Assembly: GCF_052115865.1 (NCBI RefSeq)
Contig: NZ_JBQKME010000003.1
Span: 124,001-188,000 of the forward strand
Origin: Fundicoccus_A sp052115865
GTDB lineage: Bacteria > Bacillota > Bacilli > Lactobacillales > Aerococcaceae
Direction: 5' to 3'
DNA: 64,000 nucleotides
The notes beneath the pieces are model-generated. The model had not been told where the DNA came from, searched no databases, and was given only the letters and a program-made list of their open reading frames with translations. A program made the translations under genes and the position numbers. This document shows positions 9,234 through 19,505 of the stretch, in pieces; within the stretch, counting starts at the first letter, position 1; every line of letters starts with the position of its first letter.

Positions 9234-12200
9234 ATGGCTTTACAATTTGTTTTAGGTGATTTAAGTGCCAACAAAAAACGTGTTTTAAGCAGGAAAATAT
9301 TAGAGATTAAAGAAAAGAATCCAGCGGCGATTATTTATTTTATTGTGCCTGAACACGTAAAATTTGATATGGAAACTTTGCTTTTAAATGAAATGAAAGA
9401 CTTTTTACAAACAGATAAGCAGGCTATGCTTGATATTCAAGTAATGAGTTTTACGCGATTAGCATGGTTTATGTTGCCAGCCAATTTAAAAGCAAAGACA
9501 CAATTAACTAAAGTTGGTTTAAGTATGTTAATTCGACAAATCTTACAAGCCAAACAAGAAGAGTTGATTGTGTACCGTAATCAAATTAATTATCAAGGTT
9601 TCATCGAAAAGTTGTTAGCCTTGTTTGAAGAGTTATATGAAGGCCGAATTTTAGCAGAAGATATTTATTCGATGGAATTAAATAGTGATTTTGCTGTTGA
9701 AATAGATGAAGAATATGATGTTGAAGCACAGCGATTAAGAGAAATTGCTTTATTGTACCAAGCTTATATTGAAGCGATTGAAGGGCTTGAATTAGCTAAT
9801 TACCAATCATATGACGATTTGATCCAATTGTTACGAAATGGCCCAACGTTTGACAATCACTATGTATTTATTGATCATTTTTACTTTTTTGATGCACAAC
9901 AAATGGCTTTAATTATGGAGATGGTTCGTTCCTTTACGCAAGTGTGGGTAACCTTGCCATTAAATGAGGAAGATTTATTTAATCAACAATGGTTGCCTAT
10001 CAGTCAAGTGCCAAAAAATACCTACTTACAAATGAAAGAAATGGCTGGATTCTTGCAATTAGAGGTGGATGAATATTGGGAAATTCAAGGACCTTACTAT
10101 AATTATCGTAAAGATATTTTGCGACTAGCTAAGCATTTTAAGGAAATCAATCAAGATCAGACTACAAGCTCAGAAAATTCGATGATTGAAATAGAAAATG
10201 TCTTTTATTGGCAATCAGATTGTCCACAAACAGAAATCAGACATTTAAGTAATCAAATACATTATTTAGTTCATAAAATGGGTTATCGCTATCATGATAT
10301 TTTAGTGGTTGCCCGTGATATGGATCGGTATCAAGATATTGTTGGACCTTATTTTAAAATGAATGAAATCCCTTATTTCTTTGATCATCGGTCATTGATG
10401 GATCAGCATCCTTTAATGTTGTGGATTGAATCAGTACTAAATTTAAAACGTTATAATTGGCAATTTAACGATTTAATGTATGTCTTAAAGTCTGACCTAT
10501 ATTATCCAAATAAAGCAACAGATGATGAATTAATGTGGACGAATCAAGAAATTGAAGAGTTTCAACATCAAAAGTATTTATTAGAAAATACCATTTTAGC
10601 TAATGGCTATTTGAGTTATCGATTTACCGATTTAAATTTTAAATGGTCTTTTGATCAAGAAGATATCTTATATGAAAATGTAGTAGGAGAAAAAACAAAG
10701 TTAACGATTGGGGCATTAACTCATTCTTTAAGAACTTGGATGGTAGAGACGATTGCACAACCACTTCAGCAATGGAAAAATAGCTTTACCGGTGAAGAAG
10801 GAGCACGATGGTTATATCAATTAATTGAAAAGAGTGGGGTTAAAGACCGTTTGATCTTTTTACGTGATCAGTCAATAGAAGCTGGGGATATAGAAGCTTC
10901 ACGTCAGCATGAACAAGTTTGGCAAGTATTGGTTGACACTTTAAATGAGTTTCATCAACTTTATGGCAAGGAAAAGGTTAGCTTTGATGTATTTACTGAA
11001 TTGATTATGGCAGGTTTAAATGAAGGGAACTACCATATTATTCCGCCTACAATGGATCAAGTGACCATTACCAATATGGTCAGTCCACAAGTTCAACCAG
11101 CTAAAATTTGTTTTATTATTGGGGCTAATCATCAGGTTCTGCCACAATATCAAGAAAATGATTCTTTATTAACCTCAGAAAACAGACATAAATTGCAAGA
11201 AAATTTAGAAATTTATCAATATTTAACGGACAATGTACAAAAGCAAAGTCATTTAGAGTTATTGCTTATCCATCAATTACTTTTAAATGCAACTGACCAA
11301 CTGTATATAAGCTATGCGAGTAATGTCAATGATCAACAGCTAGAATTGGCAGCCCATTTAAAAGAATTACAAAGAGAATTTAAGATTCCAATGACTACTT
11401 TTGATTCGCAGACAAATTACTTTAGTCAAGCAAGTATTCATTCAAGTGATTTTGGTCGTTATCCAATTCAGTTAACACCTGCCATTTCGATGGTTCGTTA
11501 TCATATGCAGGATAAAACCCCTGTATCATCGGCTTTGCTGAGTTTAATACATACTATTGAAACCTACCATTCCAAGCATTTACAAGGTCAAAATCGGCCT
11601 TTATTTCAAATTTTACAAGCTATCTTATTTGGCAATCCATTACCAGACTATATCGAAGCAGATACAGCCAAAGCCTTATATGGACAACAAATTAATTTGT
11701 CGATTTCTAAGCTGGAACAATATTATAAAGATCCTTTCAGTCATTTCCTAACCTATGGTTTACGTTTACGAGAACGGGAACAATTTCAATTAACGCCTGC
11801 CAAAACAGGTGATTATATGCATGAATTTTTAGATCGTTTGATGACGGATTTAAATCAGAAAAATATGTTGTTGTCTGACTTAACTCCAACTGAATTTGAA
11901 CAAGTCTATTTACAAACTTTAGCTTCAATGGCTGATGACAATCGTTTTAACTTATTAAAAAGTCAACCTCGTTTTGAAGCGATTCAACAACAAATCAATC
12001 GTACACTGTATCAATTTACCCAAGTAGCACAAATGCAGCAACGAAGAATTCCCATGGAGATACTAACAACAGAAGCAACCTTTGGTATCAATCAACCACT
12101 TAAAGGCTTTGAATATCAATTATCAAATGGAACACGATTAAGTATCAGTGGGAAAATTGATCGGATTGACCTAATTCAAATCAATGATCAAAGGTCTTAT

Positions 12201-12839
12201 TTACAAATTGTTGACTATAAATCAGGTAAGAAAGACTTTAATCCTTTAGATATTTATTATGGGACAGATTTACAAATCCTTACTTACTTAAATATCGCTT
12301 TACATAATTTTCAAGGACATGAGCCGTTAGGGGCTTTTTATCATACAATTATGAAGCAGCAATATCAAAAAGCAACGAATGAGAGTTTCCAGTTGCAAAA
12401 TAATGCTGATTTGATGACGGAAAAACTTATGGAAGATAACCGTTTTAAAGGCTTTTTAACCGTTGATTCGCAAATATTAGACCAGGTGGAACCATTATTG
12501 AGCGAAAAGAAGACGAGTCAACTATATCCTGCATCTCTACTTAAAAGTGGAGATTATAGTAAAAACTCGAGTGTTATTACAGCAGACGAATTTAAGCTTC
12601 TCAGCCAATATACCCATTATTTAATTACAAAAGCAGGGGAAGAAATTATGTCAGGTAAAATAACCTTGCAGCCATTTAAAGACGATGCTTACACCTTGTC
12701 TCTACAAGCAGAATATCGGGCGATTAGTGGCTTTGATTCAACCATTCATTACAATGTTTATCGCAATAAAAACCTAACGAAAGATAAATTATTTGATACC
12801 ATTAAACAACAATTAATAGAGGAGGGATACGATGCGTAA
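9234..12839 (+). CDS. rexB: ATP-dependent nuclease subunit B (RexB/AddB family)
   Basis: Second subunit of the RexAB (AddAB-type) double-strand-break resection enzyme, giving 3' single strands for RecA at Chi. The 1201-aa product ends in a RecB-family nuclease domain: a His-containing YMHEFLDRL, then KIDRID, then the catalytic VDYKSGK near residue 1000. There is no Walker A at the N-terminus (GDLSANKK occupies the place) and no C-terminal Cys cluster of the iron-sulfur AddB type, so the streptococcal/lactococcal RexB form fits. ATG 9234 follows AAAGGAGATACCT; an upstream TTG at 9207 has none. It overlaps rexA by 8 bases. Confidence 0.92.
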   Translation: MALQFVLGDLSANKKRVLSRKILEIKEKNPAAIIYFIVPEHVKFDMETLLLNEMKDFLQTDKQAMLDIQVMSFTRLAWFMLPANLKAKTQLTKVGLSMLIRQILQAKQEELIVYRNQINYQGFIEKLLALFEELYEGRILAEDIYSMELNSDFAVEIDEEYDVEAQRLREIALLYQAYIEAIEGLELANYQSYDDLIQLLRNGPTFDNHYVFIDHFYFFDAQQMALIMEMVRSFTQVWVTLPLNEEDLFNQQWLPISQVPKNTYLQMKEMAGFLQLEVDEYWEIQGPYYNYRKDILRLAKHFKEINQDQTTSSENSMIEIENVFYWQSDCPQTEIRHLSNQIHYLVHKMGYRYHDILVVARDMDRYQDIVGPYFKMNEIPYFFDHRSLMDQHPLMLWIESVLNLKRYNWQFNDLMYVLKSDLYYPNKATDDELMWTNQEIEEFQHQKYLLENTILANGYLSYRFTDLNFKWSFDQEDILYENVVGEKTKLTIGALTHSLRTWMVETIAQPLQQWKNSFTGEEGARWLYQLIEKSGVKDRLIFLRDQSIEAGDIEASRQHEQVWQVLVDTLNEFHQLYGKEKVSFDVFTELIMAGLNEGNYHIIPPTMDQVTITNMVSPQVQPAKICFIIGANHQVLPQYQENDSLLTSENRHKLQENLEIYQYLTDNVQKQSHLELLLIHQLLLNATDQLYISYASNVNDQQLELAAHLKELQREFKIPMTTFDSQTNYFSQASIHSSDFGRYPIQLTPAISMVRYHMQDKTPVSSALLSLIHTIETYHSKHLQGQNRPLFQILQAILFGNPLPDYIEADTAKALYGQQINLSISKLEQYYKDPFSHFLTYGLRLREREQFQLTPAKTGDYMHEFLDRLMTDLNQKNMLLSDLTPTEFEQVYLQTLASMADDNRFNLLKSQPRFEAIQQQINRTLYQFTQVAQMQQRRIPMEILTTEATFGINQPLKGFEYQLSNGTRLSISGKIDRIDLIQINDQRSYLQIVDYKSGKKDFNPLDIYYGTDLQILTYLNIALHNFQGHEPLGAFYHTIMKQQYQKATNESFQLQNNADLMTEKLMEDNRFKGFLTVDSQILDQVEPLLSEKKTSQLYPASLLKSGDYSKNSSVITADEFKLLSQYTHYLITKAGEEIMSGKITLQPFKDDAYTLSLQAEYRAISGFDSTIHYNVYRNKNLTKDKLFDTIKQQLIEEGYDA

Positions 12840-15800
12840 AATACCTATCAAGCCAAGCCAATCAATATATAATGATGAGCAATGGCAAGCAATCCATACG
12901 GTAGGATCAAATATTCTGGTGTCTGCCTCTGCTGGTTCTGGTAAAACAAAAGTCTTAATTGAGCGTATTTTATACCACATACAAGATAGTTATGCCTCTA
13001 TCGATGAATTATTAGTTGTAACATTTACAGAATTAGCCGCGAATGAAATGAAAAGTCGAATGGAATCTAGCTTGAAAACAGCAGTTTCTAATACTATGGA
13101 TGGTGAATTGAAGCGATATTTATTAGATCAATTAAATAAATTACCCAACGCTCATATTCGGACATTACACAGTTTTTGTTTGCAAGTAATCCAACAGTTT
13201 TTCTATCTTATTGACTTTAATCCAAATTTTGAATTATTAACGGATGAGACCCAAAAAGAGTTGCTGTATGAGGAAGCCTGGACAGAAGTCGTTAATCGCA
13301 TTTGGACAGAGGAAAGCGCTGAATTATCCGCTACGATTTCGTCGGAAGATTTATTAAATTTATTAGCTCGTTTTTCAAATTCACGCAGTGACAGTGGTTT
13401 ATTTAATGTTGTCAAAGAACTATATTTATTTGCGAGTTCACATACAGAACCCAAGCGCTGGCTTAGCGACATGGTTGAGGCAAACTCAAATTTAGCTACT
13501 TTTGCAAAAACAGAATTATTCCAAAAAACCATTAAAGCTCAAATAAATACCGCTGCTATGAGCAGTTATGCTTTGTTAGAACAAGCAGAATCTATTTTAC
13601 TAACTTTAAGTCAAAAATCGATTGATGATTATGAAGCGACAATTCGAGAGGAAAAAGAACAATTAAGATTAATACTTGAAATGATTAATGAAAATTCAAT
13701 CGAGAAACTATATCAAACTATGGCTGGTTTAAGTTTTGGTCGTTGGAAAAGTAACAGCAAGAAAAATGAAGATTATGAAGCAATTAATGAGATGAAACAG
13801 CTTCGAGATAAGGCCAAAGACCAAGTTAGCAAACAAATTATGACTATTTTTCCGTATAACTTCGAACAAAGTCTGGCTGTTGAAGAGCAAGTTCATGGAA
13901 TAATTTATCAATTGAGTCAACTGACACAAATGTTTCAAGATTGTTTAGATATTAAAAAATCAGAATCTAATGTTATTGATTATAATGATTTAGAACACTT
14001 GACCTTAGATATTTTGATGCCCTTTAATCAGGAAAGTCAAAAAAGAGAAGCCAGTGTTGCAGCAAAATATTATCAAAAATTATTTAAGGAAATTTTAGTC
14101 GATGAATATCAGGATATCAACGATATTCAAGCTGCTATTTTAACGAGCTTATCAAGGGAAGACACCAATCAAGCCAGTAATTTATTCATGGTAGGCGATG
14201 TCAAACAGTCAATTTATGGTTTTAGAATGGCTGAACCTAGTTTGTTTTTAAATAAATATCACGCATATCAAACTGAGGATGAAAATGAATTAATTATATT
14301 AGGTAAAAACTATCGTTCACGCGCTGAAATTCTTGAGTTTTCAAATTTCATTTTTGAACGTTTGATGACGGAAGATTTTGGTGAAATGAATTATGGCTAC
14401 AATGAAGCCTTAAAAGTAGGGAATACAAGTTTCCTACCAAATCCACCTGATGAGGCTTTTAACATTGAGTTGTTGTTAAATGTAAAGGATGGCGACCAAG
14501 ATGAAGAAGGCTTTGTTGATGAAGAAATCGAATCATTTGCTGAAGAAGAAATATTTGATAAGAGTATTGAAGCGGAGGCCCATATTTTAGCTCAAAATAT
14601 TCAAGAAAAAATTGTGAATAGGTTTCTAGTGTTTGATAAGGAAAACAAAAATGTTAAACAAAGACCGCTAGAATATTCTGATATTGTTATACTAACATCG
14701 ACAAAATTCCCATTTTTAACGGTTCAACAGGTTTTTGAATCCTACGGCATCCCTTTATATGCTCAAAAAGTTGAAAGTTTCTTTCAACGACAAGAAATCA
14801 GACTGATGATTGCCTTATTAAAAATTATCGATAATCCTGTTCAAGACTTGCCATTAGTTGCTATTTTACGGTCATTTTTTGTTAATTTATCGGATGAAGA
14901 ATTAAGTCAGATTCGTATTTCACATCCTTATGGGGCATATTATCAAGCAGTAGTCCATTATGTTGAAAATTTCTCATCGATTAAAAATCCTACGAATATT
15001 GAAAGGGATATTTATTCGAAGTTAATTGTCTTTTTAAAACAGTTAAATCATTGGCAGCATTTATCACAAACGGTGTCTTTAGTCGAATTGATTTGGACAA
15101 TCTATCAAGAAACAAATTATTTGGATTATGTTGTGGGATTGACGAATGGCTCACAAAGGCAAATTAATTTACATGCTTTTTATGAACGTGCTGCCCAATT
15201 TCAAAAGACGTCTTATAAAGGTGTTTTTGGATTTGTTAATTATATTGAAAAAGTCATTCAAAGAGAGAACGATTTAGCTGAACCTGTATTATTAGATGGA
15301 AACCAAAATTTTGTTCGAATTATGACAGTGCATGCTAGTAAAGGTTTAGAATTTCCACTCGTATACTTATTGAATATGGGGAAAAAATTTAATTTGACGG
15401 ATGTCAACCATAAGCGGTATATTGCTTCCAAAAACTATGGATTAGGGATCGATTTGCACGACTATCAAACAATGACTAAATATCAATCGCTAGTCAAACA
15501 GGCATTAAAAATAGAAAAAACAAATCAATTGAAAGCAGAAGAAATGCGTAAATTATATGTGGCATTAACACGTTGCGAACAAAAATTGATTATGATTGGA
15601 ACAGTCACTTCTCAAGAAAAAGTAGAGCAATTACAAGATGAAGTAAGAAATATTACAGCTCCAAATCAATTAACTATTGCCACTCACGAAAGACAAAAAG
15701 CACAGAGTTGGTTGGATTGGATATTACAAGCCATGGCAATCAAACAGTCAGATGATTCCATTTCAAATTTTGATTTAAATCAAATTGATCTTCAATACTT

Positions 15801-16806
15801 TAGCCAAAATCAAATTCAAATGGCCATGCCCAGTGAGCAATTACAAAATGATTTTGAAATGGAACAAAAATGGCGTCAACATTTTATCAGTCAATTAAAA
15901 AATAAGGAAGTAAGAAACGACTCTGAAGTGGTTCAACATATAAGACAAATGATGGAATCGGAATATCCCTATCAATTAGCTGCGCATACTTCCAGTTATC
16001 AGTCTGTTTCAGAATTAAAACGTTTATATGAAGAACCTAGAATAGAAAAATTAAGTCACTTTACAGACCGCAGTATGAATTCAATACTTCATATTCCTGC
16101 TGATATAGAAGAAGTTGATGAAGTTGAACAAATTGAACAGATTCACGGTATTCGATATACTTCTGATACTTTTGAAGCACCTTTATTTATGCAGCAAGAG
16201 TCTATTTCCTATGCTGATATTGGGACTTATATGCACTTTATCTTACAACAGATTGATTTCTCACGCTTTCAAAATGTCACAAATTATTCTGAGATATTAA
16301 CACAACAAGTGAATGAATTTGTGGCTGCTCAATTAATTAGCCAAGAGCATGTTGAACATTTATTAATGGATAAAATAATTTGGTTTTTACACTCAGATCT
16401 GGGACAACTAATGATTGATAATCCTCAGCAACTGAACCGCGAAAAAGCTTTTTCAATGCTAATAGCCGCTAAAACAATATTTAGTCAGCAATTAGATGAT
16501 CTTGAGATAAAAGAATTAGCAGATGATCAATTGCTGATTCATGGGGTGATTGATAGCTATTTGAAAACTGAAGATGGTAGTTTGTTTTTAATCGATTATA
16601 AAACCGATCGTTTTCGTCCTTTGGATAAATTAAGTAAAGACGAACAAATTGAATCAGTCAAAGCCCGTTATCGATTTCAGTTAAGTTTATATCGAGAAGC
16701 CTTAATATCGGCCACACAATCGCCAGTCAATCGAGCTGGTTTAGTTTTATTAGACTTTGAACAAGTTGTTTGGGTGGATACTGATGAGTTAATCGTATTT
16801 AGTTAA
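12832..16806 (+). CDS. rexA: ATP-dependent helicase/nuclease subunit A (RexA/AddA)
   Basis: UvrD-like helicase fused to a RecB-family nuclease, 1324 aa. Helicase motifs in order: Walker A SASAGSGKTKV near residue 32, FTELAANEMKSRM (Ia), VDEYQDIND (II), GDVKQSIYGFR (III), MTVHASKGLEFP (V) and LYVALTRCEQ (VI). The C-terminal nuclease has HGVIDS and IDYKTDRF. ATG 12832 overlaps the rexB stop (ATGCGTAA) behind GAGGAGGGATACG, so the two are translationally coupled and made in matched amounts. Confidence 0.96.
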   Translation: MRKIPIKPSQSIYNDEQWQAIHTVGSNILVSASAGSGKTKVLIERILYHIQDSYASIDELLVVTFTELAANEMKSRMESSLKTAVSNTMDGELKRYLLDQLNKLPNAHIRTLHSFCLQVIQQFFYLIDFNPNFELLTDETQKELLYEEAWTEVVNRIWTEESAELSATISSEDLLNLLARFSNSRSDSGLFNVVKELYLFASSHTEPKRWLSDMVEANSNLATFAKTELFQKTIKAQINTAAMSSYALLEQAESILLTLSQKSIDDYEATIREEKEQLRLILEMINENSIEKLYQTMAGLSFGRWKSNSKKNEDYEAINEMKQLRDKAKDQVSKQIMTIFPYNFEQSLAVEEQVHGIIYQLSQLTQMFQDCLDIKKSESNVIDYNDLEHLTLDILMPFNQESQKREASVAAKYYQKLFKEILVDEYQDINDIQAAILTSLSREDTNQASNLFMVGDVKQSIYGFRMAEPSLFLNKYHAYQTEDENELIILGKNYRSRAEILEFSNFIFERLMTEDFGEMNYGYNEALKVGNTSFLPNPPDEAFNIELLLNVKDGDQDEEGFVDEEIESFAEEEIFDKSIEAEAHILAQNIQEKIVNRFLVFDKENKNVKQRPLEYSDIVILTSTKFPFLTVQQVFESYGIPLYAQKVESFFQRQEIRLMIALLKIIDNPVQDLPLVAILRSFFVNLSDEELSQIRISHPYGAYYQAVVHYVENFSSIKNPTNIERDIYSKLIVFLKQLNHWQHLSQTVSLVELIWTIYQETNYLDYVVGLTNGSQRQINLHAFYERAAQFQKTSYKGVFGFVNYIEKVIQRENDLAEPVLLDGNQNFVRIMTVHASKGLEFPLVYLLNMGKKFNLTDVNHKRYIASKNYGLGIDLHDYQTMTKYQSLVKQALKIEKTNQLKAEEMRKLYVALTRCEQKLIMIGTVTSQEKVEQLQDEVRNITAPNQLTIATHERQKAQSWLDWILQAMAIKQSDDSISNFDLNQIDLQYFSQNQIQMAMPSEQLQNDFEMEQKWRQHFISQLKNKEVRNDSEVVQHIRQMMESEYPYQLAAHTSSYQSVSELKRLYEEPRIEKLSHFTDRSMNSILHIPADIEEVDEVEQIEQIHGIRYTSDTFEAPLFMQQESISYADIGTYMHFILQQIDFSRFQNVTNYSEILTQQVNEFVAAQLISQEHVEHLLMDKIIWFLHSDLGQLMIDNPQQLNREKAFSMLIAAKTIFSQQLDDLEIKELADDQLLIHGVIDSYLKTEDGSLFLIDYKTDRFRPLDKLSKDEQIESVKARYRFQLSLYREALISATQSPVNRAGLVLLDFEQVVWVDTDELIVFS

Positions 16807-16812
16807 CAAAAA

Positions 16813-16859
16813 ACTGATTTAGACACATATTTAAAAGTGTCTAAATCAGTTTTTCTTTT
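16813..16859. terminator. bidirectional terminator between rexA and the GH-like lipoprotein gene
   Basis: A perfect 14-bp stem ACTGATTTAGACAC / GTGTCTAAATCAGT (16813-16826 and 16837-16850) is followed by TTTTCTTTT on plus and preceded by AAAAA, so it can serve both converging transcripts. Confidence 0.92.
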
Positions 16860-16871
16860 GTCTTAATTATT

Positions 16872-18239
16872 TTATCGTGTTGTTATTTGCTCAGGTGCAT
16901 AATCGACACCTTCATTGTAAATACCAGCAGCATTCCATAGTAAAAATTCGTGGACATCATGTTTTAAAAGTGCATCGATTTGTTCTTGAACTTCATATGG
17001 TCCATATTCTTGCCAAGCTCCATCCGGATTTGAATAATAATCCGTAAAATCTTGTAACCATGGACGGGTAATGACATCATTCTGAACATTTTGTAAAGCT
17101 AACTCTTCAGAGAACATGTATTCATCAATTGTCTCAAATGGATGTAAATCTGGATATAAGATACCAAAGAATTCTGTTCCCCAGTGTGAAGGGTAAATCA
17201 TAGATGAAATGGCATCTACTTCTTCAGCCATTTGGGAAAAGTTTTGTCCTATACCGCGAACGTCCGGACTATTACCTGCAACAGCAGTATAACCAAAGAC
17301 GTCAGCACTGATATTGACACCATAAGGTGCTAATTGTTCTTTTGCATAGGCTAAAAATTGTGTAATGGCTGTAACACGTTCTTCACCATAATGTTCCGGA
17401 TCTTCTGAGACATATGTACTAAAACGACCAATATCGTAATCTAATGTTTCTTCAAATGTTTCGAATCCTTCTGGGAAGCGAACATAGTCAAATTGAATAT
17501 CTTTGAATCCCATTTTAGCCGCTTCAATGGCTACATCAATCGTGTAATCCCAAACTTCTTGTGAGAATGGGTTAATAAATCGAGCGCCATTCCCATCTTC
17601 CCAAATTTCACCTGTAACAGCATCATGGAAACTATGTTCTGGATAGTCTGTTGCATATAAATAATCCTTAAATGTAACAATACGTGCGATAGGATAGATA
17701 TTATTTTCTTCTAATATCTTTAAAGTCTCTCTTAAATCGAGATATTCACTAGTATTGGCTTGAACAATTGGATTATCTGATTCGTTAACTGAAATGATAT
17801 TGCCATAGTCATCTTTAAAGTCAATTACCATCGCATTTAAATCAGTACGATTAATAAGATCAACTAAATAATCAAAATCTTCAGTTGATGCTACATTTTC
17901 AGCGGTTAAATAAATACCTTTAACACCATCTTCTGGATAAGCTATTTCGATACCACTATCATAAAAGAGCGATGAAGGTAAATTATCTGGTCGTCTTAAA
18001 AGCATTTGATTAGGAATCACTAAGCTTTCATAGCGATTAGTTTGTCCTTGATTGCGACGTGAATTAAACTCTTGGACAGCTGCGTCATCATATTGAACAG
18101 TTACTTCCGGTAAAACATAATATTGAGAAGTAGGTTCATTTGTTTCTTTTGGTTTTTGATTGCAAGCAACTAGTAGCACTGTACTGACAGTTAACAGACT
18201 AACTGCGTAAACTAATTTTTTAAATTTTGATTTTGTCAT
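16872..18239 (-). CDS. lipoprotein with putative glycoside hydrolase domain (DUF4015)
   Basis: Predicted lipoprotein of 455 aa on the outer face of the membrane. The signal peptide ends in a lipobox (VLLVAC, Cys lipidated), followed by a short linker. The body carries a TIM-barrel putative glycosyl hydrolase domain: KGIYLTAENV, MVIDFKDDYGNI, FKDIQFDYVRFPEG, ISADVFGYTA and SSMIYPSHWG, the last three being the conserved strand ends that hold acidic residues. The substrate is unknown; cell-wall or extracellular polysaccharide is a guess. ATG at 18239 has TGAGGATAATT before it; a GTG 12 bases upstream is less likely. Its neighbour upstream is another lipoprotein and lspA is divergent. Confidence 0.82.
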   Translation of the reverse strand: MTKSKFKKLVYAVSLLTVSTVLLVACNQKPKETNEPTSQYYVLPEVTVQYDDAAVQEFNSRRNQGQTNRYESLVIPNQMLLRRPDNLPSSLFYDSGIEIAYPEDGVKGIYLTAENVASTEDFDYLVDLINRTDLNAMVIDFKDDYGNIISVNESDNPIVQANTSEYLDLRETLKILEENNIYPIARIVTFKDYLYATDYPEHSFHDAVTGEIWEDGNGARFINPFSQEVWDYTIDVAIEAAKMGFKDIQFDYVRFPEGFETFEETLDYDIGRFSTYVSEDPEHYGEERVTAITQFLAYAKEQLAPYGVNISADVFGYTAVAGNSPDVRGIGQNFSQMAEEVDAISSMIYPSHWGTEFFGILYPDLHPFETIDEYMFSEELALQNVQNDVITRPWLQDFTDYYSNPDGAWQEYGPYEVQEQIDALLKHDVHEFLLWNAAGIYNEGVDYAPEQITTR

Positions 18240-18270
18240 AATTATCCTCACTTAATTGGCACCTGCAAAA

Positions 18271-18915
18271 TTACTCCATTGATTCTTGTAGATTTACTAA
18301 AAAGACTTTTATATTGATGAGTAAAGCGTTCATAGGTTCAAATTGTCCTAAAACTTTATCTAAGTTCATCAAATTATAGGTACTAATTTTATTAATATTG
18401 TCAAATACGCCAAAAAATGATTGATATTCTGTCTCTGGATGACCAATGGATTTAAAGGTCATGGATTCTAACTCTAAATTTGATTCATAATTATCGATAT
18501 AATAGTTAATATCGTTCGCAAGTTGATCAATCATTTGGTTGACTTGTTGGAATTGCGAAGTAGGTAACACTTCAGCATCCATTAATGTTTCTAGCTCAGG
18601 GGTGAGTTCAACTAACTCATCAACTTGAACTTTTAATGCTTCAACATGTTCTTTGCGTTTTTGTATATTCTGTGCGATTAAAGTATCTGAATTATTAAAA
18701 ATGCTTAAATCATCATTGGCATCTTTAAGCGTTGACTCAAAATCTGCTTGTAAATTACTTTCATATGTTTGAATTTGGTCTAACTCATTAATAATCATGG
18801 TAACTTTTTCATGAATCAAACCGATTGTATTGTCTGCTCGATTTACAGAATTATCACATGCAATTAAAACAAATGATAATAATAGTAATCCAACAATTTT
18901 AGAAATTGACTTCAT
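18271..18915 (-). CDS. putative YkyA-like lipoprotein
   Basis: Small lipoprotein of 214 aa with signal peptide and lipobox FVLIAC. The mature part is almost entirely helical, acidic and predicted coiled coil. The arrangement (short helical repeats, then an NYY-type helix and a Y..LN region) resembles the YkyA family of putative cell-wall-binding lipoproteins, but I can only call this a weak resemblance. AGAAGGAGTCCCT precedes ATG. It heads the two-gene lipoprotein unit with the DUF4015 gene (31-base gap) and its leader contains a 17-bp palindrome. Confidence 0.55.
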   Translation of the reverse strand: MKSISKIVGLLLLSFVLIACDNSVNRADNTIGLIHEKVTMIINELDQIQTYESNLQADFESTLKDANDDLSIFNNSDTLIAQNIQKRKEHVEALKVQVDELVELTPELETLMDAEVLPTSQFQQVNQMIDQLANDINYYIDNYESNLELESMTFKSIGHPETEYQSFFGVFDNINKISTYNLMNLDKVLGQFEPMNALLINIKVFLVNLQESME

Positions 18916-18929
18916 AGGGACTCCTTCTG

Positions 18930-18946
18930 TTAGTACATTGTACTAA
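18930..18946. promoter_or_regulatory. 17-bp palindrome, candidate operator
   Basis: TTAGTACA-T-TGTACTAA is a perfect inverted repeat in the divergent lipoprotein/lspA intergenic region, 15 bases upstream of the minus-strand ATG. A minus-strand TACAAT (possible -10) falls inside it, which is where a repressor would act. The regulator is not identified. Confidence 0.45.
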
Positions 18947-19046
18947 AATTAAAATTTCATATTACATCAAAATTAGTATATAATATAAGTTATTATTCAT
19001 ACAAGGATTATACATAAAAACATTGCACTTTAACAAGGAGAATATC

Positions 19047-19505
19047 ATGATTCTTAGCTTTTTTACTGCTTTTTTTATCATTTTGCTAGATCAATATATA
19101 AAAAACTGGGTTATACACCATCTAGCTCTCTATGAATCGATGCCTTTAATAGATGGCTTCTTTGATTTTTATCATATTAGAAATGACGGGGCAGGCTGGG
19201 GTATCTTCTCCGGTCAAATGTGGTTGTTTTATATTGTAACGTTAATAATGATAGTCTACTTAGTGTATTTAATCTATAAAAATCGTTTTAAAGGTAATTT
19301 TCTTCTAATAGCATTAGGTTTATTACTAGGCGGTACATTGGGGAATTTCATCGACCGCATTCGGTTCAATTATGTAGTCGATATGTTTCGTTTAAGCTTT
19401 ATTAATTTCCCGATTTTTAATATAGCTGATATTGCGCTAACGATTGGTGTAATCATGATCATATTAATTATTTTATTTCACGAAGAAGGTGACACAATAC
19501 TATGA
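19047..19505 (+). CDS. lspA: lipoprotein signal peptidase (signal peptidase II)
   Basis: Membrane aspartyl protease that cleaves prolipoproteins before the lipidated Cys. Four hydrophobic segments; family motifs DQYIKNW, RNDGAGWGI, GTLGNFIDR with the first catalytic Asp region, and FNIADIALTIG with the second. The true start is ATG 19047 (AACAAGGAGAATATC before it), giving 152 aa; a TTG at 19023 precedes the ribosome site and is rejected. TATAAT at 18979-18984 is a likely -10. It overlaps the next gene by 4 bases (ATGA), the common lspA-rluD/ylyB arrangement. Confidence 0.96.
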   Translation: MILSFFTAFFIILLDQYIKNWVIHHLALYESMPLIDGFFDFYHIRNDGAGWGIFSGQMWLFYIVTLIMIVYLVYLIYKNRFKGNFLLIALGLLLGGTLGNFIDRIRFNYVVDMFRLSFINFPIFNIADIALTIGVIMIILIILFHEEGDTIL

